DNA from: Elmis aenea
Taxonomy: Eukaryota > Arthropoda > Insecta > Coleoptera > Elmidae
Assembly: GCA_947652605.1 (NCBI GenBank)
Contig: OX393577.1
Span: 7,626,868-7,690,867, forward strand
Direction: 5' to 3'
Length of the DNA stretch: 64,000 bases
Shown: positions 12,386-23,628 of the stretch, piece by piece
How the letters are laid out: the number at the start of each line of letters is the position of its first letter
Position numbering within the stretch: position 1 is the first letter of the stretch
The notes under the pieces: model-generated
Seen by the model: the letters and a program-made list of their open reading frames with translations, nothing else
What the model was told of the DNA's origin: nothing
Database searches by the model: none
Made by a program: the position numbers and the translations under genes

Positions 12386-13712
12386 ATATTCAAGACTGGC
12401 GATAGTAAAAAATGCGAAAATTATAGAGGCATATCACTTCTTAGTGTGGTAGAAAAATTGTATGGAAGAATTTTAGAGGAGAGATTAAGAAGTCATTTCG
12501 AAAGAAATTTGGAAGAGGCGTAATGTGGCTTTAGACCGGGTAGAGCACGCAACATCTAATTTTTACGTTAAGACAGATAAGTAGAAAAACAATGGAACAT
12601 TCAAAGATGCTGTACTTGCGTTTTATCGATCTGTCTAAAGTCTTCGATAGACTGCCAAGGGAAAAGATCTGGAAGATATTGAAACAAAGTAGAGTAGTGG
12701 GAGAAGGATTATTAAACGCCATCAAGAGTTTATATAAGAGTAGTAGAAATTGTGCGAACCCAAAACGGCAGTTCCCAGGAATTTATAACAACAGTGGGAG
12801 TAAGACAAGGAGGCACATTAAGTCCACTGCTCTTTATAATTCTTATGGGTAAAATAATTAAGGAATGTCAACAAAACACATAGAAAGCCTACAGGGGTTA
12901 GAATAACAATAAACTAAAACCAATATCCTTAACAGAACTAGGCTTTGCAGATGATGTGGTGCTATTAGCTAAAAGCGAAAAAGACTTGCAATTCAATCTA
13001 GACATATGGGCAGATACATTAAGTATATGTAGTATGTAATATGAATATTAATATAACAAAGACAAAGGCAAAAAATCATGAACCAGTTACAATTATGCTA
13101 AACCAAAAAGATAGAGCAGGTAGCGAATTTTAAATATTTAGGAACAACAATTGCAGAGAATGGAAAATTGGAGAATGATCTGAATAATAGAATAGGGGCA
13201 GCGACAAAATGTTTGATAAGTAAAAAGGAGATATCAAAAGAAACAAAGCGCGAGTTTTTAAACCAGTGTACGTACACATTCTCACATACGGTTCAGAAAC
13301 TTGGACACTAACACAAAAACAAAAACAAAAAATACAGGCACAGGAAATGAGATATATGAGAAGAATGGAAGAATTGATAAAATCAGTAACGAAAAAATTC
13401 GAAAAACCTAGGAGTAACAAATATTTAAAAAAAAGATGGAGACGAATCAATAAAGATGGCTTGGACGTCTATTACGCATGCCAGAAAGTAGATACGCGAA
13501 AATAGGATGGAAAATGAAGATCGAGAGAAAAAGAAATAGAGGAAGACCAAGAATAAAATGGGAAAAAAGTGAGGCAGAGAAGAAAAAGGAGTCAGCTGGA
13601 AAGATCTGCCACAATTAGCTAACGATAGGCAGAAGTGGAGAAACTTAATACAGTAATAAAAAAGCATACCTCGACACCGAAAGGCATAAGAGAAACCGAT
13701 TAAAAAGGAAGA
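12386..13712 (+). pseudogene. Decayed RTE-like LINE (family B), RT to 3' end
   Basis: Reverse transcriptase blocks appear in order but in several frames. IFKTGDSKKCENYRGISLLS starts at 12386, then a stop at 12521, then CGFRPGRARN. FIDLSKVFDRLPREKIWKIL lies near 12620-12680 and corresponds to the D-x-KAFD box. A VRQGGTLSPLLFIILMG block follows near 12800-12850 after a frameshift, and GFADDVVLLAKSEKDL, the FADD catalytic box, is near 12940. After it come thumb/post-RT remnants, an R-x-RGRPRIKW motif near 13530 and the family 3' end ending in ACACCGAAAGG and CGATTAA. The endonuclease and the first RT blocks are missing. This family is related to, but distinct from, the better-preserved RTE element at 31532. 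Other 3' pieces of family B lie at 24755, 43242 and 43555. Confidence 0.85.
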
Positions 13713-13798
13713 GAAGTTAAAATAATAAAGCTGTTAAAAACATTGATTTTAAAATCAATCGTTTCTGAATATTCTATATTAAACAAAACCTTTTTTAT

Positions 13799-13810
13799 AA
13801 AAATCATAAT
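13799..13810. repeat. Left target-site duplication of the Penelope-like element
   Basis: AAAAATCATAAT here is repeated exactly at 14465-14476, directly bordering the element. Confidence 0.6.
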
Positions 13811-13911
13811 AATACAATCTTGGTTTCCGGGTTTGGAACCGCGTCTTCTATATTTAGAAGTAGTTGACGTTTCGACCATTGTGTCTTGGTCTTTTTCAAA
13901 ACGACTAATTT

Positions 13912-14340
13912 GTGAGGGATGTTGCTGGGTTTATATATCCAGCTTGTGGAGGCCTGGCGTTCCGCTTGATGGGAAAAGTATACATAGGACAGACTGGCAG
14001 GAGTATACAAACGCGTCTCAAAGAACACGAAGGACAAACAACAAGAAAACAAGTCGATAAATCAGCGGTAGCAGAACACGCCCAGGGTACAGGACACAAC
14101 ATTCTCTTCAGAGAAACCAAACTACTGGCCCGCGCAAACCATTTCTGGCCAAGATTATATCGAGAATCATTGGAAATCATCAAGAACCCAAACAACTACA
14201 ACAGAGACACAGGCATACAACTCCCAAACATCTGGAAACCAGTCATCACAAAATCACTGAGGCAGAACAAATCCATCAAGCGGAACGCCACGCCTCCACA
14301 AGCTGGATATATAAACCCAGCAACATCCCTCACAAATTAG
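13912..14340 (+). CDS. GIY-YIG endonuclease domain of a Penelope-like element (partial)
   Basis: The 142-codon frame contains KVYIGQTGRSIQTRLKEH (residues about 23-40), which is the YIG half of the GIY-YIG nuclease with its conserved R and the following EH. After that come DKSAVAEHAQGTGHNI (the S-x-VAEH-x-x-x-x-x-GH signature of Penelope nucleases), a REALEI-like REESLEII-type helix and NRDTGIQLPNIWKP near the end. The GIY part and all reverse transcriptase are missing. The first residues come from the left inverted repeat, so the ATG at 13912 is not a natural start. The last 20 or so codons run into the right repeat; another frame there continues as QAERHASTSWIYKPSNIPHK, the more likely original C-terminus. 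Probably a non-functional remnant. Confidence 0.75.
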   Translation: MRDVAGFIYPACGGLAFRLMGKVYIGQTGRSIQTRLKEHEGQTTRKQVDKSAVAEHAQGTGHNILFRETKLLARANHFWPRLYRESLEIIKNPNNYNRDTGIQLPNIWKPVITKSLRQNKSIKRNATPPQAGYINPATSLTN

Positions 14341-14345
14341 TCGTT

Positions 14346-14379
14346 TTGAAAAAGACCAAGACACAATGGTCGAAACGTC
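14346..14379 (+). ncRNA. Degenerate hammerhead-like motif in the Penelope repeat
   Basis: TTGAAAA (14346-14352) stands where CUGANGA would be, then one extra A, a 5-bp stem GACCA/TGGTC (14354-14358 with 14367-14371) and GAAACGTC (14372-14379). The spacing equals that at 8057-8090. Two core positions deviate from the consensus, so activity is doubtful. The mirror copy lies on the minus strand in the left repeat at about 13866-13899. Confidence 0.4.
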
Positions 14380-14476
14380 AACTACTTCTAAATATAGAAG
14401 ACGCGGTTCCAAACCCGGAAACAAGATTGTATTATGGATAACGGCCGCGAAAGCCTCAAGAATAAAAAATCATAAT

Positions 14477-15286
14477 GATGTAGCGTACCTTAGCATCCTA
14501 ACAATGTCATTTATATGCTATGATTAAGTTGCTTAAATCTTTTTACTAACAAGAAGTTGACAAGTACTAAAGTTCATTGAGTTTATAGTCATGATGTTAT
14601 CTGTGAATGGCTAATTGAAATGTGAATTAATTTTTAAAAATTTTTAATTACATATTTACCTCGTTGTCGACAACAATACCCGGCTCGATTTTAATTATAA
14701 CTAGAGTTTTTAGGGATAATTTCAGATAACGAACGCTTAATTTAGATTTAATCCAGGCCAGCTTAGGCGGAATTCCTTGTATAATGATGGTTTACGTCCT
14801 TAGAACGTGTTATAGAGCTCTCTCGTAATAATACACTCGATAAGTCAGTTTGACGATGTGTAGTGCAAATGCTGGTCATGTAAATCGCTTCATTAGTGCA
14901 ATACAGTCGCTGAAATTGCGCTGGATCTTAGTCGAATAGCAAGTCGTAGTTCGTACATTAAGCTTCCTGTTATACGTTCTTTATTAACACTGAGCTATGT
15001 CCGACTTCCAATATCTTTAAGTTTACGATGTCACAAGAATGTCATATCACTGGTTTTTATGAATTTAAATGAAGCTTGTACTTTGAGACTCAATTTTTAG
15101 ATAATTGAGTTTAGAACTGCCGCGTTTATGAATGTGTTTATGGGGAGTTTAAATACAGAAATATGCCGCTTTCATCTTATTAGATTTACAAATCAAAATT
15201 CTTTCTTTATTATACTCATTTGGAACAGCCCAACTGAACCAGCGATTTATAACGCGGTTATTAAACTCTTTATATTTAAAGAGATA
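14477..15286. other. Unassigned DNA
   Basis: No gene could be supported. A 64-codon frame from 15128 runs into the next transposon and is not protein-like. Confidence 0.3.
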
Positions 15287-15823
15287 TACAGGGTGCACCA
15301 ACACAATTGGAATCTTCTTTAATATTAGACAATAAAATTACATGTAAGTTAATTTGTAGCGATATTCAAATATTTTGAAAAATGCGTAGGTACCTATTTT
15401 CTTATGTGATAGAAATATACAGGGTGTTTTTTAAATATTGCGAAAAACTTCGGGAGGTAATTTCTTATCGAAAATTAAGGGGGGTTCTATATAATTTTTT
15501 TTCTTAGAGGTCTCCTTTCGGAGTTACACCCCCCTAAAGAGGAGCGGTAAAATTAGGTTTCTATTTTATTTCTCAAATTTGAAGAGGTACAGGAAAATGA
15601 CAAAGGGGCTAAAAAATGCAACCCCTGTTGTTGGCTTTTTATCAGGACTTGAATGAAGGCTTGAAATTATGAAATTAAGAAAAAATAGATATTTAAGAAT
15701 TTTGACACACAATATACAAAAAAATACCTATTTGACATACTTTAATAACAAATGCTATCTATTCTAACTTTGTGCGCCATAAAAAATTTCCATGGTGATC
15801 TAAGGTAAGTGGTGCACCCTGTA
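15287..15823. mobile_element. TACAGGGTGCACCA-ended element carrying an F1 fragment
   Basis: The left end TACAGGGTGCACCAACAC (15287) and right end GTGGTGCACCCTGTA (to 15823) are inverted copies. Inside, from 15418 to about 15650, is a fragment of a different family (F1), recognised by TACAGGGTGTTTTTTAAAT, TCTCCTTTCGGAGTTACACC and GAGCGGTAAAATTAGG. The inner piece lacks its right arm, so either it inserted and was then cut down, or two elements recombined. Confidence 0.75.
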
Positions 15824-18221
15824 TATAAAAGTTATCGGCTCTTAAGCAATATCAAGCAAAATAACGAAACACTTTATGTTAAAACGGAAAAAAAAAACTA
15901 GTAAAATGGTTATAAAAATCTCAATTATGGACTTAGTCCTAGTAAAATATTTGAAGCGTATTCAAGCTACTGTCAATACTTCGTGTATTACAATAAATTA
16001 TTTTCTTAATGGGTTTAAAAACCTTTATGTTAGTTAATACTGCGCAAATTCAGAAATGATACTCAATTCGTATCGCTTTAACTTTTGTCATACATATTTC
16101 GTTTGGTTAATTTGCAACTTAAAATGAGGTTGCTTATAAAACAAAACTTAATTTATTTGCAATTTAAATACATAATACATCATTCATTAACAATTGTAAA
16201 ACATTAATGCGATAATTTATGTGCAAAACGTATTTATTACAGCTATTTATGTACCTACAGCTGTGATATAACGTACATTAATCAAGACTACTTGGACGAC
16301 CGAATTTTTTTTGTACCGATAAAAACAATTTGATTTGTAAATTTAGTGTATAAGTAATTAGCAGTGCTACTTTAAAAAATGATGTAATATTGAATAATGA
16401 ATATTGACAGATGTAGAAAAATGCAAAACAGTAAAAAACATTTGAATGTATTACTATTTTAAAACAAAATGTTTTAAAATAAGATATTAAAATATGACTA
16501 TCAAACGTAGAATGTTTTTTATAATTAATTCTTTTGGTAATGGTATTGAAATACGATCTAGTGGGTTGTTATTATACTTATAAGTTGTAAGTAGTTTAAA
16601 AATGAAATATTTTTTGAACATTTAGACTCTATTTTATTCAAACATTTATCCAAACTTTTAAAACTAAAATTACTTACCGAGAAGCGAGAACACTTTAAGA
16701 ACTACTTTTTTTGGTAGTATTTCCTTAACTGGATAATGCAGACTTGATTTGGGTTCATTTTTCATGATCTGCAAGAAAAATTACATAGAATTAGAATACA
16801 ATATGTTACAATCAAATAAACAAAAAATTTAATATAGTACGAGGAAAATACAAGTATGTAGTTTGTAAAAAATATTTTTTTAAAACATATAAAACTGACA
16901 ACGTTGGTTTTTAAATGAAAGAGTATAGGTACGCTTCCTTGAAGTGGCAGATACAATTTTTTAGGGTACAATACAGTGAAAAATATAAACTTCGATCTCA
17001 ATTGACTAGTGACTAGTAGATCGCATATTAATTTGGTCAACTGTAAATTAATTTTACAAAATATTGCCTCATGTAATTATTTAAATAAAAGCTCTTGATT
17101 TTTGTCAAGTTTGAGAAATGTCTACAAAATAAATATAAAAATTTCTCGTTGGTAATCGCACAAGGGTACAAACAGCTCTTGCGTAAATATTTTCGAAGGG
17201 GTTAAAACCTGTCCAGAATCAAAAGGAAGTCTATAAAAAAAGTAAATACCTATGGAATAAGAACATGGTTAACACTGACATTGCCCTTGGCATTATCAAG
17301 GCTAATCAGTGAAAGTAAATGCAGCGGTAATTAAATTTACGAATAATTAATAAGTGGTTACGATAAGTACAATATGCTAGTATCTTGCAAAAACGAATAT
17401 TCACTGCGTTTACTTGGGTTCAAAAGACCCGATTATCGGAAGGATTGTTGGCCGAGGGAATCTAGGATAACACGAAATTTTTGTAAATCATTTTTAAATA
17501 TATTTTGCTTTAAATATATTCACGTAAAGATGTGCCCTCTATTTTTGAGTTAATTTTTTTTTTATTGAACACGTCTTTTGAATTGGACAACCTGCTAAAT
17601 TTCATTTACAATAGCTTTATTTTAAAAAAATTCAGGCGATTTTCGATTTACAAATGAGTTCTGGTTTTAGACATCGTTCGTTTATGTGTTAAACACCCAA
17701 GTATGCTATTCTGAGCTTGTGCGATATTTTGCAAACGTCTCTCTATTGTATTGCAAGCGTATTCACAATTCGTTTTTTTATTAATACATTTTCAAATAGT
17801 TTATTTACTTAGCGCCCATGTAAAATTTTTACCCCTGGCCCAACGACGTTTCTCGACTCCTCTGTCAATACGGAATCTCGGTTAAACGAAATTCTTTTAA
17901 TAGGACTTCTATAGTTTATGATAAACAGCGGCGCTTTCATGGAGGAGTTAATAAAACAATAGCCTTTTAAATTGATTTCACTTGTCCAGAATCGTACACA
18001 CAAATTCAAATGAGAGCCGAGGACTTTTTTTGGTCACCAGCGTCTTATTGTTGTAGTACAACATTCATAGCCCTCGACCGTTTTTTTTAACCTATCCGAC
18101 TTTTCATCAAAATTTCGATAAAATTTTAAAATCGAAGTTTTGAGCTTCACCTGCGCCCCTAGTTTAATATATCTTCTTGGGGGGTTACGACCCCCTCCCT
18201 AACCACTACTGCATACGTCAC
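15824..18221. other. Unassigned AT-rich DNA
   Basis: About 2.4 kb without a recognisable gene. The 92-codon minus-strand frame at 16762-17040 is rich in F, I, Y and L and has no family signature. A somewhat GC-richer stretch at 17810-18000 also shows no convincing exon. The final part, 18170-18220 (GGGGGGTTACGACCCCCTCC), may be a scrap of a hAT-like end. Confidence 0.3.
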
Positions 18222-18540
18222 TAATAATAATAATGTAATTTATTCAGTGTTTCGCTAGTTATGTTCACATTTTATAACTTGCATTTAGGAATATATCACA
18301 ATTAAAACTTTTCCTTAAAATATAACTACTGAGCTTACGTCTAAGCGTAACAATATCAGTTTCATTTTTAAGTTCGCTTTTTAGAACGTTATAAAATTTC
18401 AGGCCTTTATAAAATAGAGAATTTTGAATGTAATTTCGTGTCCTCAATGGCAATTTACAGTCTTTACAGTTTCTAGTCGGATAATTATGAATATCAGAGT
18501 TTTGGTTAATATATTTTAACAAAGAATTTGGATGGCAGGT
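18222..18540 (-). pseudogene. LINE 3' end: C-terminal domain only
   Basis: The minus-strand frame 18265-18522 (85 codons) reads IHNYPTRNCKDCKLPLRTRN, then NSLFYKGLKFYNVL and SELKNETDI. This is the HNYNTRN-x(n)-SLFY-x-G-x-KxYN-x-LP pattern found just before the stop in Jockey/CR1-like LINEs and also visible, decayed, after 2690. A TAA-type microsatellite at 18222-18234 is the 3' tail. Everything upstream is missing, so it is a strongly 5'-truncated insertion. Confidence 0.8.
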
Positions 18541-20440
18541 TATTTATAATCATGAAAATAAAAATAATCGTATTAAAAATTATCCGTTGTTTAATACACT
18601 GAGCCACTGTAGAGAATCTAGCATTAAAGTAATTTTGGTGTATCTGTTGAAATTGTACCTATAGCGTACCTATAGCGGTTAAAATTGTCCATTGAAGGAA
18701 AGTACCATACACTGCTTAAAAGTTAAGTAACTGTTATAAATTAAATCAATACCCTGATTTTGATTAGAACTTTATTTTCAAACTTGTAAATTTCTGATAG
18801 CGTCTCTTTAAACAGGCGGTGCACGTGGTTACTCTTACTCCTATGTTATGTATAACTTTTCTTATATGAATAATATGATCTGCTTAATAACCAGTAATTA
18901 ACAAAACACATCACTACTAACCCTCTGCTAATTATTAATATGATCGTATTTAACACATGTTATTTCATAGCTGTTTATTGATTGAACACTGTCAGAATTC
19001 ATGAAGTCTGCCGGTACATTTTTAGTTTAAAATGATTATCATTAAATGAGGAATAAGCAAATCATTCTTCTAATATAAAATTGTATAATCTAGTTACTAA
19101 GGTATGTAAGTAATTTTACAAAAGCAGGGTAGCAGATGCTGATTATTGCTTGTTCAAACCTAAGTGTTCAGTAACAGATAGACATAATTAAATTTGCTAC
19201 ATCGATAAAACATTTTTGAACGCCAAACAAGAACAAAAATACTTGTAGCCTTCTGTTGATGAGGGCACATTTAGCATTTTAATTGCTCTCCTTACATTCT
19301 GTTAAAAATAAATAAGCCCTTGCAACAAACGGTCCTTAATTAAAGCCAAAGAATTTAAGAACTATTTAAACAGTTGATAGCAGAGCAAAAGAATTACATT
19401 TTATGGGATGTAAACAGTCAATATTTCAACAGCAAGGGAAGGACAGTCTAACTAGGGGACTGCATTTAGTTAATTCTCCGATAAATGAAACAAGGCACGT
19501 ATTCCTGGTATCTAAACGACTTCCCATCACTGTAACACCAATTAAAATAAGAAAACGACGCAGACGGCTCTGGCGTCAGCAGCCATCTTGAATTCAAAGT
19601 CCACCTGGTTAACATGACGATTTTTTCGGAACAGGTTGACGATAATGGTGGCAGGCGTGGTCAGAGATTAAAACCACGCCTCTGGTCAGGTAATCGAACA
19701 CTTGTAAGAACTGTACCTACCTGTATTTCTTGTACAGAGCACATGAGCTTTGAAGTTGTGGAAGCGGTTATTGATAGCGATAGCGAGCTTTGTCAACTTG
19801 GCAACTAAATGTAGCTGATACTGATAGCGCTTGTGTAATTTTATCTATTTACTGGTTGTAAAGTTGCATAGGATATGTTAATTGATTTACACATATGTTC
19901 AGCGGCTTTTATGACCGGATTAGAAGCAGTTTCATTACCGAACAAGTCTTGTGTATCGGTATTCCAATTAAAGAGTAGTAGCGTCGACATGAGCATTTTG
20001 TTGAAACTGTTCAGCTATTTGTCAATATATCACCGCATTCCTACGCAAAGAGTGCAGTCACTTCTGTTAGTGTGTGTAATCCAATTGCAAAACCAGCTGC
20101 TATGGCCACCAACTGACTTTCCTTGTACGCATATATAAAGCAGTCATTTTATACAGCACGTTATAAAACCATCCTTATAAAGTTTCTACTTCAAAACAAC
20201 TTACAGAGACTAACGTAGTTTATACAGCAATGCATTTGTATTTTGACACAACAATTTTTTTAAAAATTAATTTTGAAAACGCTTGGTTCACTTTTTTATA
20301 TTCATTGTAAGGAAATGTTATATTAAGGTTTAGATTGCTAATTGGATTATTTGTCGAGACTTAATTTCCTAATCATTTGTTTTCTAAATTAAAGTACCTA
20401 TACAAGTAACTTTAAAAAAAAATCTAAATTATTTGTTTTG
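18541..20440. other. Unassigned DNA with short open frames
   Basis: Open frames of 62, 64 and 87 codons (from 19403, 19614 and 19875) lie in a moderately GC-richer stretch, but none shows a known motif. A perfect 9-bp stem AGGCGTGGT/ACCACGCCT with an 11-base loop lies at about 19653-19681. No repeat ends were found. This could be host sequence. Confidence 0.3.
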
Positions 20441-22217
20441 TTCTGAGCCAGTGGCGTGGTTAGGGAGGGACGGGAGGTCGGTCCGCCCCGGACGGCAAAT
20501 TTTTTGGGGTGCCAGTTTTACTCTACCCAAATATTTAGGGTAAAAATAAAAATCTAGGGGGTAATGAACGATCACTTGATATAATAATCAGTACATGCAC
20601 CAGCTCTATTAAATTCATAAAATTCATTTAAAAAAAAGAATTCTTATCGAAGTCTGAAGATAAAACCGGCTAGTCGACCTGGCTACACCGAAACCCCGCC
20701 CCCTTGTAACGACAGAGATTCCAAGTAATATGATAGAGTACGAACCATTCAATAAAATTATGAAACATTTCATTTATTTTAGGCATTAAATTCCATGCTG
20801 TTTAAATTCTATTGTAACAGGGATTTTTCATTTGGTTTGAGGTATAAATCTCTTTCTGTATTAACCAATCGTCGCATAGCAATAACATTCGTCTAATTAT
20901 TTTTAAATGGAGATGTACCAAAGTTTCGAACAGTGGCAAGAGAACTTTCAAATCATAGGGCACCAGAAACAGACTGACGATTTTTCATTATTGGTATGCA
21001 AATACAATAATTATTTTAGGTAGGTTTTTAAGTACGCGATAAAAATATTAGTCGTACGCGACTGGCCTAAGTGTGTGATAATTAGTGCAATTTGTCAGGT
21101 ATATAAAATCTTTTATCATTTATATTAAATTTGGGGTCGTGTCTGAGCAAAGCGAGGTGTCTTTGAAGAAATTCATGGTAAATGTACCGCTTTTTGTACA
21201 TAAGCACTTTTGAGCTATTCGAACAAGTAACAAAAATATAAATTTATAGCACAAACTGACGTTTTTCCATTTTTTTTTTAAAATTAAATTTTAGGCTGAA
21301 ATATGGGGTTACTTTTTTAGAATTTATGTGAATGTTATGTTTATAATTATATTATTTATTTTTTAGTAATTTTGCCAAATAAATCACGTGTGCTCCTTAA
21401 CCTAAACGGAAACCATTAGTGAAAGTTTTTACTCCTAATAAAAATAATTTTGTGGGGGTGGAGGACGATCTGATTTAAAAAAAAATTAGACAGGGATGTA
21501 ATAACGTTTTAAATTGTAACGTTATTGTATAACGTTATATATTATTTGTTTTCGTTACATAGTTATAATAACATTTAAAAAATTCATTGTTATGTTATAT
21601 AACGTTACATACATTATGTTTTTATAAATATATAACGTTATAAAAATAATTTTTACTTGAAACTCTGAAATTATTTTTAGGACCTGTAAAATGTAAATTC
21701 AAAAAATAATACAAAATTACGTTGAGATATTTTATTTTCATTTTAATTTCTAAAATACAAACAAAATATATCTTCTGAAAATAAAAAGAACGCTGTATCA
21801 AATTTAATTTACAAAAAATAACATTACAAAATAACTTTTAATGAAACGTTATCGGTTATTATAACGTTATATAAGTAACGGTATTACAATATCGTTACGT
21901 TATTGTATAAGAAATTATATTTGAATCGTTATTATAACGTTATCGGGTATCGTTACGTTACGTTTTCCATCCCTGAAATCAGAAAAGGTTTTTCCGTAAA
22001 ACTGTAATTGTGGATTATGCTAAATTATCTAACTTTGCATTAAAACACGTTTGAACATACAAAATTTTGAAAAAAATCGCCTGCGGCGTATTTTATCGTG
22101 TCGATTTCTGCTTGCTTTTGGAAAAGTCTAAAAGTCTGGAGTTAACAACCCTTATTTAGGGAGAATTCAGGGTCTGCCCCGGGCGGCACAAACTCTAGCT
22201 GCGCCACTGTTCTGAGC
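20441..22217. mobile_element. hAT-like element with perfect 8-bp target duplication
   Basis: TTCTGAGC is present at both 20441-20448 and 22210-22217. Between them the element runs from CAGTGGCGTGG (20449) to CTGCGCCACTG (22209), imperfect inverted termini of the CAGTGGCG type common in hAT elements. Subterminal GGTCCGCCCCGGACGGCA on the left and TCTGCCCCGGGCGGCA on the right are also inverted. No transposase frame exists, so it is non-autonomous. It contains a second hAT MITE at 21491-21975. Confidence 0.85.
21491..21975 (+). mobile_element. hAT-like MITE, CAGGGATG family, copy 1
   Basis: The termini are CAGGGATGTAATAACG and CGTTTTCCATCCCTG. The subterminal parts are full of the short repeat ATAACGTTATA and its variants. 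Flanking 8-mers AAATTAGA and AAATCAGA agree at 7 of 8 positions. A second copy with a perfect target duplication is at 54654-56105. Confidence 0.8.
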
Positions 22218-23315
22218 TAATGATTAATATGAGACCTGTATCCTGTATCAATCAAATTCATAAAATACCCAAGAACTACTTCAACATCAGTACAATAAAA
22301 TTAGAGAGCCTTGCTTCGCCATGGGTTAGTGTCAAATAAACTTCACCATTATCTAATTATTTTCTACTAAGCTCACAGTTCATAATTTCTAGAAATTTTT
22401 AATATTGAGTAAAACATCTATGGTAATTTTCGTGACTCCTGTATGGAACAAAAAAATATTTTCCAACGCTCGCATTTGACAATAAGTTAGGAACGATAAT
22501 AATTATTGCCAGTTAACAGTTCATTTTAGAGGTAAAATCAATTCGATAAGCTGAATGAGCCGATAAACTCTGCTTAACGAGGTACCTGCGGTAGTTCGAT
22601 GAAATTCAATTTCAGTAGCCGAAATTACTGGCCTGTTAGAATTTTACCAAGAACCATAATATTATAACAAATTGATATCTTATTCTCAAGAGATTTTTTT
22701 CAGGAAATACCTTTTAATAAACAAATCTACTAGGTATCTACAATCATATCAGGTTTATGTAATAAAGAAAATGCTATTTAAAAGCTGTACAAAGTGAATT
22801 TCTATTAATTATTACTTGAAGTCACGAACATTTTCGCATAGAAGCAGATCTTTAAGTTGATCATAGGCGATTTGCTTTTAAATGAATAATACGAGTGCAT
22901 AAAAACAGATGCGCCTCCTATAGTTTTGTACATAGCGGCAAGAAAACAATATAACCGGAAATTCAAGTTCGTATGAATTACATACTTGCACATACACGGC
23001 AAATTCATTTTTTCAAGACAGCAAATGTTTGCACACACATCGGCAGAACATGAAAAGTACACACTGCCATGTTGTTGTTATTCACCCAAGTTTTTTACAG
23101 ACCAAGAGAGCGCCAGAAATGTAATATTATCAACAGATAGCAAGAATTTTTGTGCAATATGTCATAGAAAATGCCTGAAGGCAACATTCTTTTGTAGTTA
23201 TCATGTGTAATGAAATTCTATTAGATCCAGAGAAGCAATGTGTAAGTATTTTGATAATCTCACTAAATACATTTTAAGGCTTTATTAACAATTTTACTTT
23301 TACAATGTTTCAGTG
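22218..23315. other. Unassigned AT-rich DNA
   Basis: Frames of 74 and 85 codons around 22805-23210 lie on opposite strands over part of the same bases and show no known motif. No repeat ends were recognised. Confidence 0.3.
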
Positions 23316-23342
23316 CTACCGATTAAGAAGAAGAAGAAGAAT
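23316..23342 (+). repeat. Very short family B LINE 3' end
   Basis: ACCGATTAAGAAGAAGAAGA matches the extreme 3' end of family B (compare 43580-43597). Only about 25 bases are present, so it is either an extreme 5' truncation or a chance match to a simple AAG repeat. A target duplication was not evident. Confidence 0.4.
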
Positions 23343-23628
23343 ATTTTCTTGTAATAAAAAATTACAGATTTGTACATACTATTTTACAATAAGTGATTTT
23401 ATAATCATAATATAAGCAGCATATAAGGCCGGTTGGCAAAAATTTTATTTACAAATATTGAAGTTAAATGCCCTAAATAACTTGATACTTGTGATGTCTT
23501 TGGTACATACTCGTTGGTAGAATTAATGTTTAAATATTAATTATTACTGTGTTATTTCAGTATTGTTTGTGTCAGACAAAAAACTTCTTACATTCTAAAA
23601 TTGTTCGTTTTATAATCAACTCCCCAGT

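Larger units (their letters stand above)
13811..14464 (+). mobile_element. Miniature Penelope-like element with inverted terminal repeats
   Basis: About 160 bases at each end are inverted copies (about 13811-13971 and 14275-14440). They include TTGACGTTTCGACCATTGTG on the left and its complement on the right. Penelope-like elements carry LTR-like repeats that can lie in inverted orientation, and their single reading frame ends in a GIY-YIG nuclease, exactly what lies between the repeats here. The reverse transcriptase is absent, so this is a strongly 5'-shortened, non-autonomous copy. Both repeats contain a stem followed by GAAACGTC, the hammerhead-like layout also seen at 8055. A 12-bp direct repeat borders the element. 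Confidence 0.8.

Noticed and set aside
13743..14060. 105-codon frame running into the Penelope-like element as a separate gene
   Set aside because: It crosses the target duplication and the left inverted repeat. The nuclease motifs are in another frame (13912-14340).
23326..23342. Simple AAG microsatellite as an independent feature
   Set aside because: It directly follows ACCGATT, the 3' end of family B, so it was listed as a tentative LINE tail.
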